Below are positions 1 to 9,551 of a stretch of 64,000 bases of DNA, in pieces (the first letter of the stretch is position 1; every line of letters begins with the position of its first letter). The DNA is taken from contig JALWNK010000063.1 of assembly GCA_026995935.1 (NCBI GenBank), forward strand, positions 1-64,000, given 5' to 3'. A program made the position numbers and the translations under genes. The stretch is from Deltaproteobacteria bacterium. Lineage in GTDB: Bacteria > Desulfobacterota > Dissulfuribacteria > Dissulfuribacterales > QOAL01. Under the pieces are notes generated by a model, which was not told where the DNA came from, ran no database searches, and saw nothing but the letters and a program-made list of their open reading frames with translations.

Positions 1-158
1 CTTTGTGTTTGGACAACCACATTTTACCGGAAAGGAGGCTTTTTGCATTTAAAAACAGCCAGTTATTTTGTCACAAACTCACTAGCACATGCCGTTTAAA
101 AACGGGAACTGCATAATTTGGGATAAAATGCTGTCTCTTTGAAGAGGAAAGTGGCATT

Positions 159-899
159 TTGTACAAAGATTGTCCTGAGTTTAAATATGAAAAAATAATT
201 CTAGAGTCGATTAAAGAGAGATATAGTAATTCATTGAGTCAATTTCCAATATCATTAAAACAAACTATATGGAAAAACTGGAATTCGTTAAAAGAGGAAA
301 AACATTGCAATCCAGTGACTAATGATAAATTACATATTGACTTAATGGTTCCTGAACCTACATCAGAACTAGAAAATTACTTTGAATTAAAGATAATATC
401 AGAACAATATAAGGTATTATCTTCATCAGGCACTGTTTCGACAAATAATCAACTGATTGATAACTACTATCCTAATAGAGTAAGAAAATGGGGAACTGCT
501 CCTATCTTTGTTTTCGGTAATAATGCTAAAAAGAACACATACTTTTTAGCTCAATATGAGGGCGGAATATGGCTTGATATTGCGCGTTTAATTAATTACA
601 AAAAAGAAAATTCAAAAAATTGCCGATTATTTTTAATAGGTTTTACTAAATTCAAAATTTCTCCTCTTTCTTTAAAAGAAAATATAAAAAAGACAATAAA
701 ATATCTGCAAAACAATTGTAAGAATAACGGAGATTATTTATCAGGTCGTATATTTTCGCAATTCAAAAATGACTCTAATCAGCTTATTGCCTCATTTGAA
801 CCTATATCAGACTTTAATTTTGACGTAATAAAAATACTGCCTGAAGATTGCGAAGATAAATGTTATTGCTGCTATTTTATCGAATTGAAGACGACTTAA
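159..899 (+). CDS. hypothetical protein, AT-rich, possible integron cassette gene
   Basis: 246 aa ORF with TTG start; clearly more AT-rich than the rest of the window; followed immediately by an attC-like structure. Confidence 0.6.
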   Translation: MYKDCPEFKYEKIILESIKERYSNSLSQFPISLKQTIWKNWNSLKEEKHCNPVTNDKLHIDLMVPEPTSELENYFELKIISEQYKVLSSSGTVSTNNQLIDNYYPNRVRKWGTAPIFVFGNNAKKNTYFLAQYEGGIWLDIARLINYKKENSKNCRLFLIGFTKFKISPLSLKENIKKTIKYLQNNCKNNGDYLSGRIFSQFKNDSNQLIASFEPISDFNFDVIKILPEDCEDKCYCCYFIELKTT

Positions 900-902
900 A
901 AA

Positions 903-986
903 GATAACATACGGGTGCACTTGACCGCCATTCCGCTGCGGCCTTCGGCCTTGCTCCATGTCGGCAAGTGACCCTGGACGTTATGC
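903..986 (+). other. integron attC-like recombination site
   Basis: R'' ATAAC (904-908) pairs with R' GTTAT (980-984, within GTTATGC). L'' GGGTGCACTTG (913-923) pairs with L' CAAGTGACCC (965-974) leaving one extrahelical base. Unpaired spacers are 4 and 5 nt. The site lies between a cassette-like gene and a TA pair. Confidence 0.65.
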
Positions 987-1007
987 CAAAAGAATAGGAG
1001 ATTGAGT

Positions 1008-1226
1008 ATGACAAAATTACTTGACAAAGCATTTGAAGAGGCATCGAAATTACCAGAGTTGGAACAAAACGCTCTTGCGCGCTGGTTGATCGATGAAATT
1101 ATATCTGAGAAAAAATGGGAGAAAGCATTTGCTGAATCAGAAGATGTATTAGATAAACTTGCAGATGAGGCTCTTATGGAACATGCAGAAGGTAAGACAA
1201 AACCATTGGATGTTAATCACCTATGA
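1008..1226 (+). CDS. antitoxin-like small protein of a type II TA pair
   Basis: Small acidic protein; ATG after AGGAG; overlaps the RelE/ParE-like gene by ATGA. Confidence 0.65.
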   Translation: MTKLLDKAFEEASKLPELEQNALARWLIDEIISEKKWEKAFAESEDVLDKLADEALMEHAEGKTKPLDVNHL

Positions 1227-1501
1227 TATCCCATACCACAGAACAGTTTCGTAAGCTCCTGGCTCAACTACCAAAGGAGATCCAAAAGCAAGCGAAAGAA
1301 GCTTACCTCCAGTTTGAAAAAGACCCTTATCACCCAGGCCTTCGCTTCAAACGAGTTCATTCCAAACGTCCTATCTATGCTGTTCGCATATCAAGAGATT
1401 ATCGGGCATTGGGTGTCCAGCGAGACAACGAAATAATCTGGTTTTGGATAGGATCGCATTCAGACTATGACAAGATATTGAAAGAAACGAGGAGGGCATA
1501 A
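1223..1501 (+). CDS. RelE/ParE-family toxin-like protein
   Basis: 92 aa basic protein with RelE-like pattern (HPGLRFKRVHSKRPIYAVRISRDYRALGVQRDNEIIWFWIGSHSDYDKIL). Confidence 0.8.
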   Translation: MISHTTEQFRKLLAQLPKEIQKQAKEAYLQFEKDPYHPGLRFKRVHSKRPIYAVRISRDYRALGVQRDNEIIWFWIGSHSDYDKILKETRRA

Positions 1502-2621
1502 CAATTGGGACCTTTAGACGAAGGATGTCAAGCCTCTCCTGAGGTAAGAATGCATATCTTACATAGAATCTCTCTTTCAAGTCCCAGGTGAATTATTCCA
1601 GGCTGGCCATGCTACCATGTTTCGGTCCTGTCCCTTTGGTGTCGGGACGGCTCATCCTGTGTGTTGGCGGTTCGTCGGATTTTTCAATGACGTAACGGTC
1701 TTGAGCAGGATTCCTTTGTTGAATTTCTTGCCTATTATAATTTTGAGGCCCGTTTCACCACCCAGCATCTGACAATGGAAAAGGCGGAGTTGAAGGAATA
1801 GTAGGTTTTTGCAGACATAAATACCTGGCCTCTGTCCCGGAGGTGGATATTTTTAAGGCCCGCAATGGCAGGTTAACCGAAGGGTGTCGTGCCAACGGCG
1901 GGCAGCATACCATTTACAGGATAAGGCATACTGTTAGGTTAACTTTTTTCCACAGAGGGGAAAAATTTAAAGCTCAGCCAAAGCGTATTTTCAATAATCC
2001 CTTGTGTTTAACTGTCAAAATGGACAAATTCTGAACACTCAAGGTGGATAAGAACCGTAATTTTGTTCCACCACATTTTGTTGGTCAGAACGTTGCAGTG
2101 TTGCCGCAAGTGGAGCATGCAGGCGTTTCCAGGATTTCATCTCTTCACTGGTCCACAATTTGCAAAGTCAAAACAAATTTGACTGATCATTGACACCCGA
2201 TTTTTCAAATTCCGTAAGGACAAAGCACTTTACGGAGACGCATTGCTCTTGGCACTACCGCAACGGTTTCGAGACAGGTTGGCTTGCATTTGATCTCGCG
2301 CATCATGGGCGGCAGGATAGCGCCTATCCCCTGAGTTATCTTGCCTCAGTTTCCGTGATATGTAGTACGAAGGGCAAGGCGTTTTCTTTTCTTTTTGATG
2401 GTCTCTGCGTGCAGGGCCTCGGGAACAACGACTCCAGCTTTGTAACTAACCTGATGCTCCTTGCTGCATAGACGTAGCCCACTGTGGATACCAGTGGCTG
2501 GAAACCCATGCCCGTCAGGGCAACGGTGTCTAGGTTGGCCTGTCCCGTTTTGGGAAGATTAGGCACAAAGCTTTAGTCTTAGGTCAGACAGCATTTTCTA
2601 AAACGATATGGGAGGTATATC

Positions 2622-5135
2622 GTGAAAAAAAATTTAATTTATTTTACTCGATTGGCGCTTGGGTCATGCCTGCTTCTGCTTTTTCAGTACGCAGAGATCC
2701 ATGCCGCGGCTTCTTCGAATTGCAACATCGATGAACCGGGGGTCAATGTCATCATGGGAACTGCCGGTAACGATGTCTTAAAGGGCACTCCAGGGAAAGA
2801 TATCATTTTGGGCCTGGGGGGGAATGATATTCTCATGGGGCTTGACGGGGACGATTGCATCGATGGTGGCCCCGGCAATGACAAAATCATCGGCGGCAAT
2901 GGCAATGACCGTCTCTATGGAGGGGACGGCAACGATTTGATTATCGGTCGGCCAGGAGATGATTTTCTGGATGGGGGAAGAGGAAACGATACCCTTCGTG
3001 GTAATAATGGCAACGACACCCTGTTGGGAGGACCGGGCAGGGATGTTCTCCTCGGGAAAAAGGGAGACGATATTCTCGACGGGGGTCCTGGGAAAGATAG
3101 CCTCAACGGCAACCAGGGCAACGACCTTTGCAAAGCCGATCCGGAAGACAGTATCAAAAATTGCAAAAAGTACAGCAGCACAGGCAACCGTCCGCCGGTC
3201 ATTGCCGCCATTTCCGAACAATCGGTCAAGGAAGGTGATACCCTGACCGTCACCATCAAGGCCACCGATCCTGACAGTGGAGACAAGGTTTCTCTCACGG
3301 CGTCCAACTTGCCGAATGGGGCCACTTTCACCCCGTCAACCGGGGGCAAGGGCACCTTCTCTTGGACACCTGGGCCTGGAACCGCAGGCACTTACCATGT
3401 TACCATCAAGGCCACGGACAATGGCAATCCGCCGGCCTCCGACACAAAAACCCTTACCATCGTGGTGAAGGCATCGAGTGCCCAACCGCCCGTAATCACT
3501 ATGGACTCTGCCCAAGGCGGTACGCGCTCGTCTCGTGGTTTCCTTGTTTACGGGTCGGTCTCTGAGGCGCCCCATGTAACTCGCATCACCGGCAAATTGT
3601 CCACTGCCACAGGAACCTCACTGCTGAGCCACGACCTGGAAATTTCCAGCAATGGTCACTGGGCCTTCATGATTCCACCAGGGCTTCTGCATCCCGGAGA
3701 TGAAGCCATCGTGACCATCGAGGCTGAGGAGGACAGTGGCCAGGTCGTCACAAAAGTGGTGCGCTTCCCTATCGTTTCCCCGGCCCAAAGCGTCTCCCAT
3801 TTGCTTAGCCGGATCACCTTTGGCCCAACCCCGGAATTGCTCAAGGAAGTCCGGGAAATGGCCTGGGATGCCTTCCTGCAACAACAACTACATCCAGAAA
3901 CCATCGACGACAGCGAAGCAGAGCAGGGGGCTCCTTCTTTGCCGCTGCCTCATGCAGGCCCATGGCTGCAGGATTATCCACTGTACTGGATTTTTCACAG
4001 CAAGCGTCATCTCAACGAAGTCATGGCCTGGTTCTGGGAGAATCACTTCAATACATCCAGAGGCAAAACCTGGGCAGGTGTGGAAGAGCGGGAGAATCAG
4101 GCCTTCCGAGAAAATGCCCTGGGCAAGTTTAGGGACATACTGGAGATCAGCGCCAAGAGCCCGGCCATGATCCTGTACCTGGACACGCAACATAGCAAGC
4201 GCGGCGCCATCAACGAGAATTACGCCCGTGAGCTGATGGAGCTTCATACCTTGGGTGTGGACGCCGGGTACACTCATGAAGACATCGTAAATGTCGCCCG
4301 GGCCTTCACCGGTTGGTTTTTCAGCCCAGGGGAAAAGGGTTTCGTTTTCGTCCCTGGCTGGCATGATACCGGTGAAAAAGTGGTCCTGGGGCACACCTTG
4401 CCCAACTTGCCTGGCGAAGATGGCATCAAAGACGGTGAAGCCGTTCTGGATATTCTGGCCAGTCACCCGGCGACAGCTCGTAGGTTGTGCACCAAGCTGG
4501 CCCGGGTATTCATCAGCGACCAGCCACACTCTGCCACCATAGACGATTGCGCTGCCGTATTCCGGGCAACCGACGGGGACATGCGGCAAGTGGTGGAAAA
4601 CTTGCTGACCTCGGCGGAATTCCGCGAAGCAAGCCGCTTCCATGCCAAATTCAAGACCCCCCTGGAATATCTCACATCTGTGGTTCGTGCGTTGCAGCCT
4701 GTGCAAATCGGTGAACGGGACCTGATCGGGAGCCTGAGGAACATGGGCCAGCAACTGTTTTATCAACATCTGCCAACAGGCTGGGCGGAGACGGCAGACA
4801 AGTGGCTGAATTCCAGTCAGATGGTCCAGCGTTTCCGTTTTGCCAATCAACTGGCGCTTCGAATCCCCAGACCGAACAAACCCCAACATACTTTCCTTAA
4901 GCCGGTGGAGTACTTTTCCGGCCTGGGCCTGGAAACCACTGAAGGCATTGTGGGCTATCTGTTCCAAATTTTGACCGCCGGCGACTATACCCAGGCAGAA
5001 TGGGATACGGCAGTGGCCTATCTGCAACCCGAGACGGCTTCCAGTTCCTTTTCATTGCAACAAGATGACGCCGATCAGAAACTCAGAGAGTTGATCTTTT
5101 TCATTTTGTCTCTGCCAGGGACTCAACTGCAATAG
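2622..5135 (+). CDS. DUF1800 protein with N-terminal RTX (GGxGxD) Ca-binding repeats and cadherin/Ig-like domain
   Basis: GTG start after GGAGGT; signal peptide; repeated GGNGNDxLxGG nonapeptides; putative-Ig/cadherin segment (DPDSGDKVSLTASNLPNGATF); DUF1800-like C-terminus (NENYARELMELHTLGVDAGYTHEDIVNVARAFTGW). Confidence 0.9.
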   Translation: MKKNLIYFTRLALGSCLLLLFQYAEIHAAASSNCNIDEPGVNVIMGTAGNDVLKGTPGKDIILGLGGNDILMGLDGDDCIDGGPGNDKIIGGNGNDRLYGGDGNDLIIGRPGDDFLDGGRGNDTLRGNNGNDTLLGGPGRDVLLGKKGDDILDGGPGKDSLNGNQGNDLCKADPEDSIKNCKKYSSTGNRPPVIAAISEQSVKEGDTLTVTIKATDPDSGDKVSLTASNLPNGATFTPSTGGKGTFSWTPGPGTAGTYHVTIKATDNGNPPASDTKTLTIVVKASSAQPPVITMDSAQGGTRSSRGFLVYGSVSEAPHVTRITGKLSTATGTSLLSHDLEISSNGHWAFMIPPGLLHPGDEAIVTIEAEEDSGQVVTKVVRFPIVSPAQSVSHLLSRITFGPTPELLKEVREMAWDAFLQQQLHPETIDDSEAEQGAPSLPLPHAGPWLQDYPLYWIFHSKRHLNEVMAWFWENHFNTSRGKTWAGVEERENQAFRENALGKFRDILEISAKSPAMILYLDTQHSKRGAINENYARELMELHTLGVDAGYTHEDIVNVARAFTGWFFSPGEKGFVFVPGWHDTGEKVVLGHTLPNLPGEDGIKDGEAVLDILASHPATARRLCTKLARVFISDQPHSATIDDCAAVFRATDGDMRQVVENLLTSAEFREASRFHAKFKTPLEYLTSVVRALQPVQIGERDLIGSLRNMGQQLFYQHLPTGWAETADKWLNSSQMVQRFRFANQLALRIPRPNKPQHTFLKPVEYFSGLGLETTEGIVGYLFQILTAGDYTQAEWDTAVAYLQPETASSSFSLQQDDADQKLRELIFFILSLPGTQLQ

Positions 5136-5155
5136 ATTTATTAGGAGAATTGGTT

Positions 5156-6361
5156 ATGCATAGACGAGACTTTATCAAATCACTGTTGGCACTGTCAGTG
5201 GTGGGTACCGGTATGAGCTTGCGTACCTCCCTGGTATGGGCAAACGCCACCGGGGATTCCCAACGAAAAATTCCCTTGGTGGTCATCTTTCAGCGCGGCG
5301 GCTGCGATGGACTGAATACCGTTGTCCCGTACGGTGATCCACGTTACGCGGCACTCCGGCCAAACCTGGCTATCGCCAAACCTGGCGTAGCGGGTGGCTG
5401 TATTGATCTGGACGGGTTCTTTGGATTGCATCCGGCTCTGGATTCCCTGATGCCGCTGTACCAAAGCGGTCGGCTGGCGCTGCTGCCAACTGTCCAGTAC
5501 CCCGACGCCACGCGCTCTCACTTTGAAGGTGAGGTGCTGATAGAAGGGGGTTCGGTCACCGAGCAAAGGGATGGATGGCTCAATCGTTATCTCACCACAG
5601 CCCCCGGCACGGGAACCCTGCGCGGAGCTAGTATCGGCAGAAGTTTGGACTTCGCCCTGAAAGGTGGTTTCGACGTTCCCGTTATAGCAACTCGTAGCGG
5701 TGCATTTTGGGGAGACTCGGAAACCTTCTTGCAGAATCTTCGCAAGGTCAACGAGTCCGACTCCGGAACAGGATTGCGCCGGAAAGTGAGCCGGGCTACT
5801 CTCCAGGGGCTGGATCTGCTGGATATACTGCCGCCAGCGGATGCAGGCAATAACGCTTCCTATCCCAACAGTGACCTTGGTCGAAGATTGCAACGCCTGG
5901 CTCAGGTCATCAAGGCCGATCTTGGCCTGGAGGTAGCCACAGTGGACTCGAATGGCTGGGACACGCACGTGGGGCAGGGGCGTACCAGTGGCAAGCAGCC
6001 CGGGTTACTCAAGGATTTCGCGCTTAGTATCAGCACCTTCTATCAGGATATCCGTGACAGTGGGCGTGAGGTCCTGATTCTTACCATGACCGAATTTGGC
6101 CGCACGGCGCGGGAAAATGGCTCCAAGGGCACCGATCACGGCCATGCAGGCACCTGGATGGTGTTGGGGGAAAAAGTAAACGGCGGTATCCACGGCGACT
6201 GGCCGGGGCTGGAAGACCATCAGCTCTATGAAGGGCGCTATCTGGCGCATACCATCGATTTTCGCGATGTGCTGGGAGAAGTCCTGGAACGCCACTTAGG
6301 GGTTTCAGATCCTGCGGGCATACTGAAAGGTTACAGTTATCAACCCATCGGATTTTTGTAA
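5156..6361 (+). CDS. DUF1501 family protein, Tat-exported
   Basis: N-terminal HRRDFIKSLLALSVVG twin-arginine signal; VVIFQRGGCDGLNTVVPYGD and TEFGRTARENGSKGTDHGHAG motifs; adjacent to DUF1800. Confidence 0.9.
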   Translation: MHRRDFIKSLLALSVVGTGMSLRTSLVWANATGDSQRKIPLVVIFQRGGCDGLNTVVPYGDPRYAALRPNLAIAKPGVAGGCIDLDGFFGLHPALDSLMPLYQSGRLALLPTVQYPDATRSHFEGEVLIEGGSVTEQRDGWLNRYLTTAPGTGTLRGASIGRSLDFALKGGFDVPVIATRSGAFWGDSETFLQNLRKVNESDSGTGLRRKVSRATLQGLDLLDILPPADAGNNASYPNSDLGRRLQRLAQVIKADLGLEVATVDSNGWDTHVGQGRTSGKQPGLLKDFALSISTFYQDIRDSGREVLILTMTEFGRTARENGSKGTDHGHAGTWMVLGEKVNGGIHGDWPGLEDHQLYEGRYLAHTIDFRDVLGEVLERHLGVSDPAGILKGYSYQPIGFL

Positions 6362-6932
6362 AAGGGTAAGCGCCCAATAAACAGGGCTGAACCTTCATAA
6401 CTGATGGCTCTGTTCCTCCGAGGACGTTATTTCGTTGTGGCCTGTCCGGTTTTCTCTGGGCGAGTTGTTCCTCAGCATAGGTCGCTTCCGTCTCGCTGAA
6501 TTTTTTTCGCCCAATCGGTAATTGAGTATCCCATTGGTAAAAAGGAGGTGAAAAAGGACAAGCCGACCCAATTTTCTGACGTGACACAACCAAGTCTAGT
6601 GGACAAAGGGACAGGCTAATACTGAAACACATGGCTTTACCATATGAAGCGAATGGTGCAGCCCCATAAGCTTACTTCTGACGGTTATAGCTGGGAGAGT
6701 CGGGAAGCGGGACATCATACACACCCATCTTTTACGCTTATGGAGAAGGCCAATGTTCACAAAGGAGCAAAAAGTCCATGTACCTGTTGAAGACCGGGGT
6801 AAGGCCTTTTGAATGCGGTGAAGGAGTATGAGTTTTGGACCTGATATCCCTGTATCTCCCTATGGCTTCGAGATACGTTAAGTCGGGTGCAAACGGTGTG
6901 AAACCCGCAACACCCGATGACAGATGCACTGC

Positions 6933-7367
6933 TTATGCATCTTCCCAAAGCTCTTTAAGCTGTTTGGGAAGTTCTGCCTCCACGTCCTGGGCCTCCCCGT
7001 CAGAGATGTGTCGCTTTATCACCCTGAATACAGCCTTTATGGCCCTTATGGCCTCGTCCTTGTCTGCAAAGTCCTGCTGGGCTCTGGGCCTGTCGTATTT
7101 CATGACCTCCTCAACGAACTCGGAGACATTTTTGATTTTTTCGGGGGTTTCGGAAAGCTTCCAGCCATCTACGTAAATCGCCTTTATGCACATGGGCAGC
7201 TGGGCAAGAAGATGCATGGACTCTTCGTGAGAAAGCCTGTTTCTAAGGGCCTTGAGCACGGCCTTAAGGATTCTGCCGGCCTTTTTCTTGTTGTCCGGAC
7301 ATCCCAGCTCCTGAGCCAACTCCTTTACGAAAAGATTGCCCTTTTCCGCATATTTTTCAAAGTTCAT
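6933..7367 (-). CDS. DUF2267 domain protein
   Basis: 144 aa; duplicated ~60-aa alpha-helical pattern (LKALRNRLSHEESMHLLAQLPMCIKAIYVDGW ... FRVIKRHISDGEAQDVEAELPKQLKELW). Confidence 0.8.
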   Translation of the reverse strand: MNFEKYAEKGNLFVKELAQELGCPDNKKKAGRILKAVLKALRNRLSHEESMHLLAQLPMCIKAIYVDGWKLSETPEKIKNVSEFVEEVMKYDRPRAQQDFADKDEAIRAIKAVFRVIKRHISDGEAQDVEAELPKQLKELWEDA

Positions 7368-7441
7368 AACGCCGCCTCCTGGTTTTTTTTAAAAAATAAT
7401 TCTCATTAGAAGAATGACAATGGATAAATCAACCTTTCAGG

Positions 7442-8647
7442 TCAATAGATACGTTTCTTCTCCTCTAGCAGGCTCTTCCAGAGGTTTACGCTCTCTTTCA
7501 TTTCCTGTCTGTAAATTTCTTGGATTTTTTTAGTTGAATCCCTGGAGAGCTCTTTATCTGAGCATATCCTTATTTCACCTGCCGCTGGTGTCGTTATAGG
7601 CCTTCCTATCTGGCTTACGAGAAAACATGTGCACTCAGAAACCTCGGGAATCTCTTCATAAAGCCGTTTTGCTATCTCCTGGGCCTTGAGATTGTAGATC
7701 TTTCCAACATGATTTATGGGATTTTTCCCGGACACTGCCTCCATGTTCATTGGTCTCATTGGGGTTATGAGGCCGTTTGCCCTGTTTCCCCTTCCAACCT
7801 CACCGTCATCTCCAGACTCGGCAGAGGTTCCTGTCACAGTAAGGTAAATGCTCCCGGATTCTGGTCTGTCAGCGGTATTAACGAAGATGTCAACATTCTC
7901 AAACTCCTTTTCAAGGATTTCCCTGGCAAACTGCCCTACCTTCTCCTTTTCGTCCATGTAGTCATGCATGTCTCTTAAGAACCTGTCCACAAAGGCACAG
8001 GCAACGGTGAGGGACACCTCTTCCTTTGCCCTTCTAACACCCATTATCTTTACGTCTTGACCAGTTGCAGGATTTTCTTTTTTGAAATTTTTGGAGTTAA
8101 GAAGCCTTTCTGTCTCGTAAACGGCCCGTTCAAGGGGAGTCAGGGGATAGAAGCCGATTCCGCAAGATGTATCGTTTGCCAGGGGAATCTCCCCCTCTCT
8201 TGCCTGCCTTAAAAAGAGCTCCACAAGCTCCTGGGAGCCAGGCCTTATGATGACGTCAATCTCTATATCCCTGTCAGGATCAAGGGCGTGAAAGTTATCA
8301 CGGAACCATTTTTTTGTGGTCTCAATTGCAATCTCCTTTACGGGCACCACGTGTCCCTTAAAGGAAGTGGTTGCACGCCCGGCAAGAATAAGGCGTAAGG
8401 GTGCCTTGATTTTGCCCCCTCCAAATGATGGCTCTGAAGTGCCGGCAACCAGAAGGCCCTTATCTACGTTGTGATGTAGGACCAGTCCAAAGTGTTCGTA
8501 ATAGTAGCGGCAAAGGCCTCTGCTGAACTCCTCTGCCACTGCATCGCAAATTGTATCTGGATGTCCTGTGCCCTTTCTCTCGACTACTTCAACAGGAAGA
8601 AGGGAAGTCTTTTTCGAGGTGACGGTTATAACTGGAAGTCCACTCAT
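7442..8647 (-). CDS. S-adenosylmethionine synthetase, archaeal-type (AdoMet_Synthase family)
   Basis: [107 protein letters not shown] match archaeal MAT; start at 8647 has a good RBS (the provided ORF is over-extended). Confidence 0.95.
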   Translation of the reverse strand: MSGLPVITVTSKKTSLLPVEVVERKGTGHPDTICDAVAEEFSRGLCRYYYEHFGLVLHHNVDKGLLVAGTSEPSFGGGKIKAPLRLILAGRATTSFKGHVVPVKEIAIETTKKWFRDNFHALDPDRDIEIDVIIRPGSQELVELFLRQAREGEIPLANDTSCGIGFYPLTPLERAVYETERLLNSKNFKKENPATGQDVKIMGVRRAKEEVSLTVACAFVDRFLRDMHDYMDEKEKVGQFAREILEKEFENVDIFVNTADRPESGSIYLTVTGTSAESGDDGEVGRGNRANGLITPMRPMNMEAVSGKNPINHVGKIYNLKAQEIAKRLYEEIPEVSECTCFLVSQIGRPITTPAAGEIRICSDKELSRDSTKKIQEIYRQEMKESVNLWKSLLEEKKRIY

Positions 8648-8879
8648 GATTTCCCTCCTTTTTACATTGCCCACAGGAAAACTGAAAAGGTCTCGAAAGG
8701 GTTTTGGTAATTTTGGAATAATATAAGCATCATTTGTTTGTGTGCAATTAAATGGAGGTTTTAAGAAGAGTTGAATTTTCCTCCCATTTGTCTTAATAAC
8801 TTGGGCCTTGGGCAAGCAAAAAAGGATTGCCGTGGCAGATTTTACAATGGATTTGGGGAATAAAAGGATTGATACCTGA

Positions 8880-9551
8880 GTGATGAACAATTCCCATGGT
8901 CAGAATACCAGATTTCATATAAGGGATTGTGCCCTGGTTAGATTAAGCACTGGGCTTAGGGTTCAGACCCTCAGGGAGTTCAGGGACGCCCTTGAGAGGG
9001 TCCCGGCTGCAAGTGTATATCACCACTTCTGGGGCCGTTTTCTGCAGCCACAGTTTGACGAGCCCGAGTACAATAACGATTTTGCAGCCTGGGCCTACCG
9101 AGGCCTTCACGAGAAGGCCCTGGCCGAAAGATTGAGCGTCATCGACCCCACTGAATATGAAGATATAGAGGGGGTACGCCTTGAGCTCCTTGAACGGGTG
9201 GAGGACTATCTCTACGAAAACGAATCAGTAATATGGGCCAAGACAGACGAGCAGTTCTACTTTGTGCAAAGTCAGCTTGTAGTCCTTGATACTGGAAAAT
9301 GCATGGTCCACCCAAGGGAGCTTGTAACGAACCTGAAGGAGATGTCCCTTGGCTCCATCTTTTACCACTTTATCGATGCAAGGCGCAGGACTCAGCAAAA
9401 GACAGACGATTTTAGTATCTGGCTCGAGGCCTTTGGGCCGAAATACAATGGCCTGATAACCGTCTTCAGGTCAACAGACCCATACTTCAGCTCTCTAAAG
9501 GCCATTCGTGAAAAACTCGTCCGGGAGTGTGAGAAATTTTTCCATGACTAG
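8880..9551 (+). CDS. DUF5752 family protein
   Basis: 223 aa; VYHHFWGRFLQPQFDEPEYNNDFAAWAYRGL; directly upstream of TreT/OtsBA. Confidence 0.7.
   Translation: MMNNSHGQNTRFHIRDCALVRLSTGLRVQTLREFRDALERVPAASVYHHFWGRFLQPQFDEPEYNNDFAAWAYRGLHEKALAERLSVIDPTEYEDIEGVRLELLERVEDYLYENESVIWAKTDEQFYFVQSQLVVLDTGKCMVHPRELVTNLKEMSLGSIFYHFIDARRRTQQKTDDFSIWLEAFGPKYNGLITVFRSTDPYFSSLKAIREKLVRECEKFFHD

Noticed and set aside
3888-5027. 379-aa minus-strand ORF opposite the DUF1800 gene
   Set aside because: Fully antisense to a well-supported coding sequence; no recognisable family; GC-rich shadow ORF.
8648-8890. N-terminal extension of the SAM synthetase ORF
   Set aside because: No homology; a strong RBS precedes ATG at 8647.
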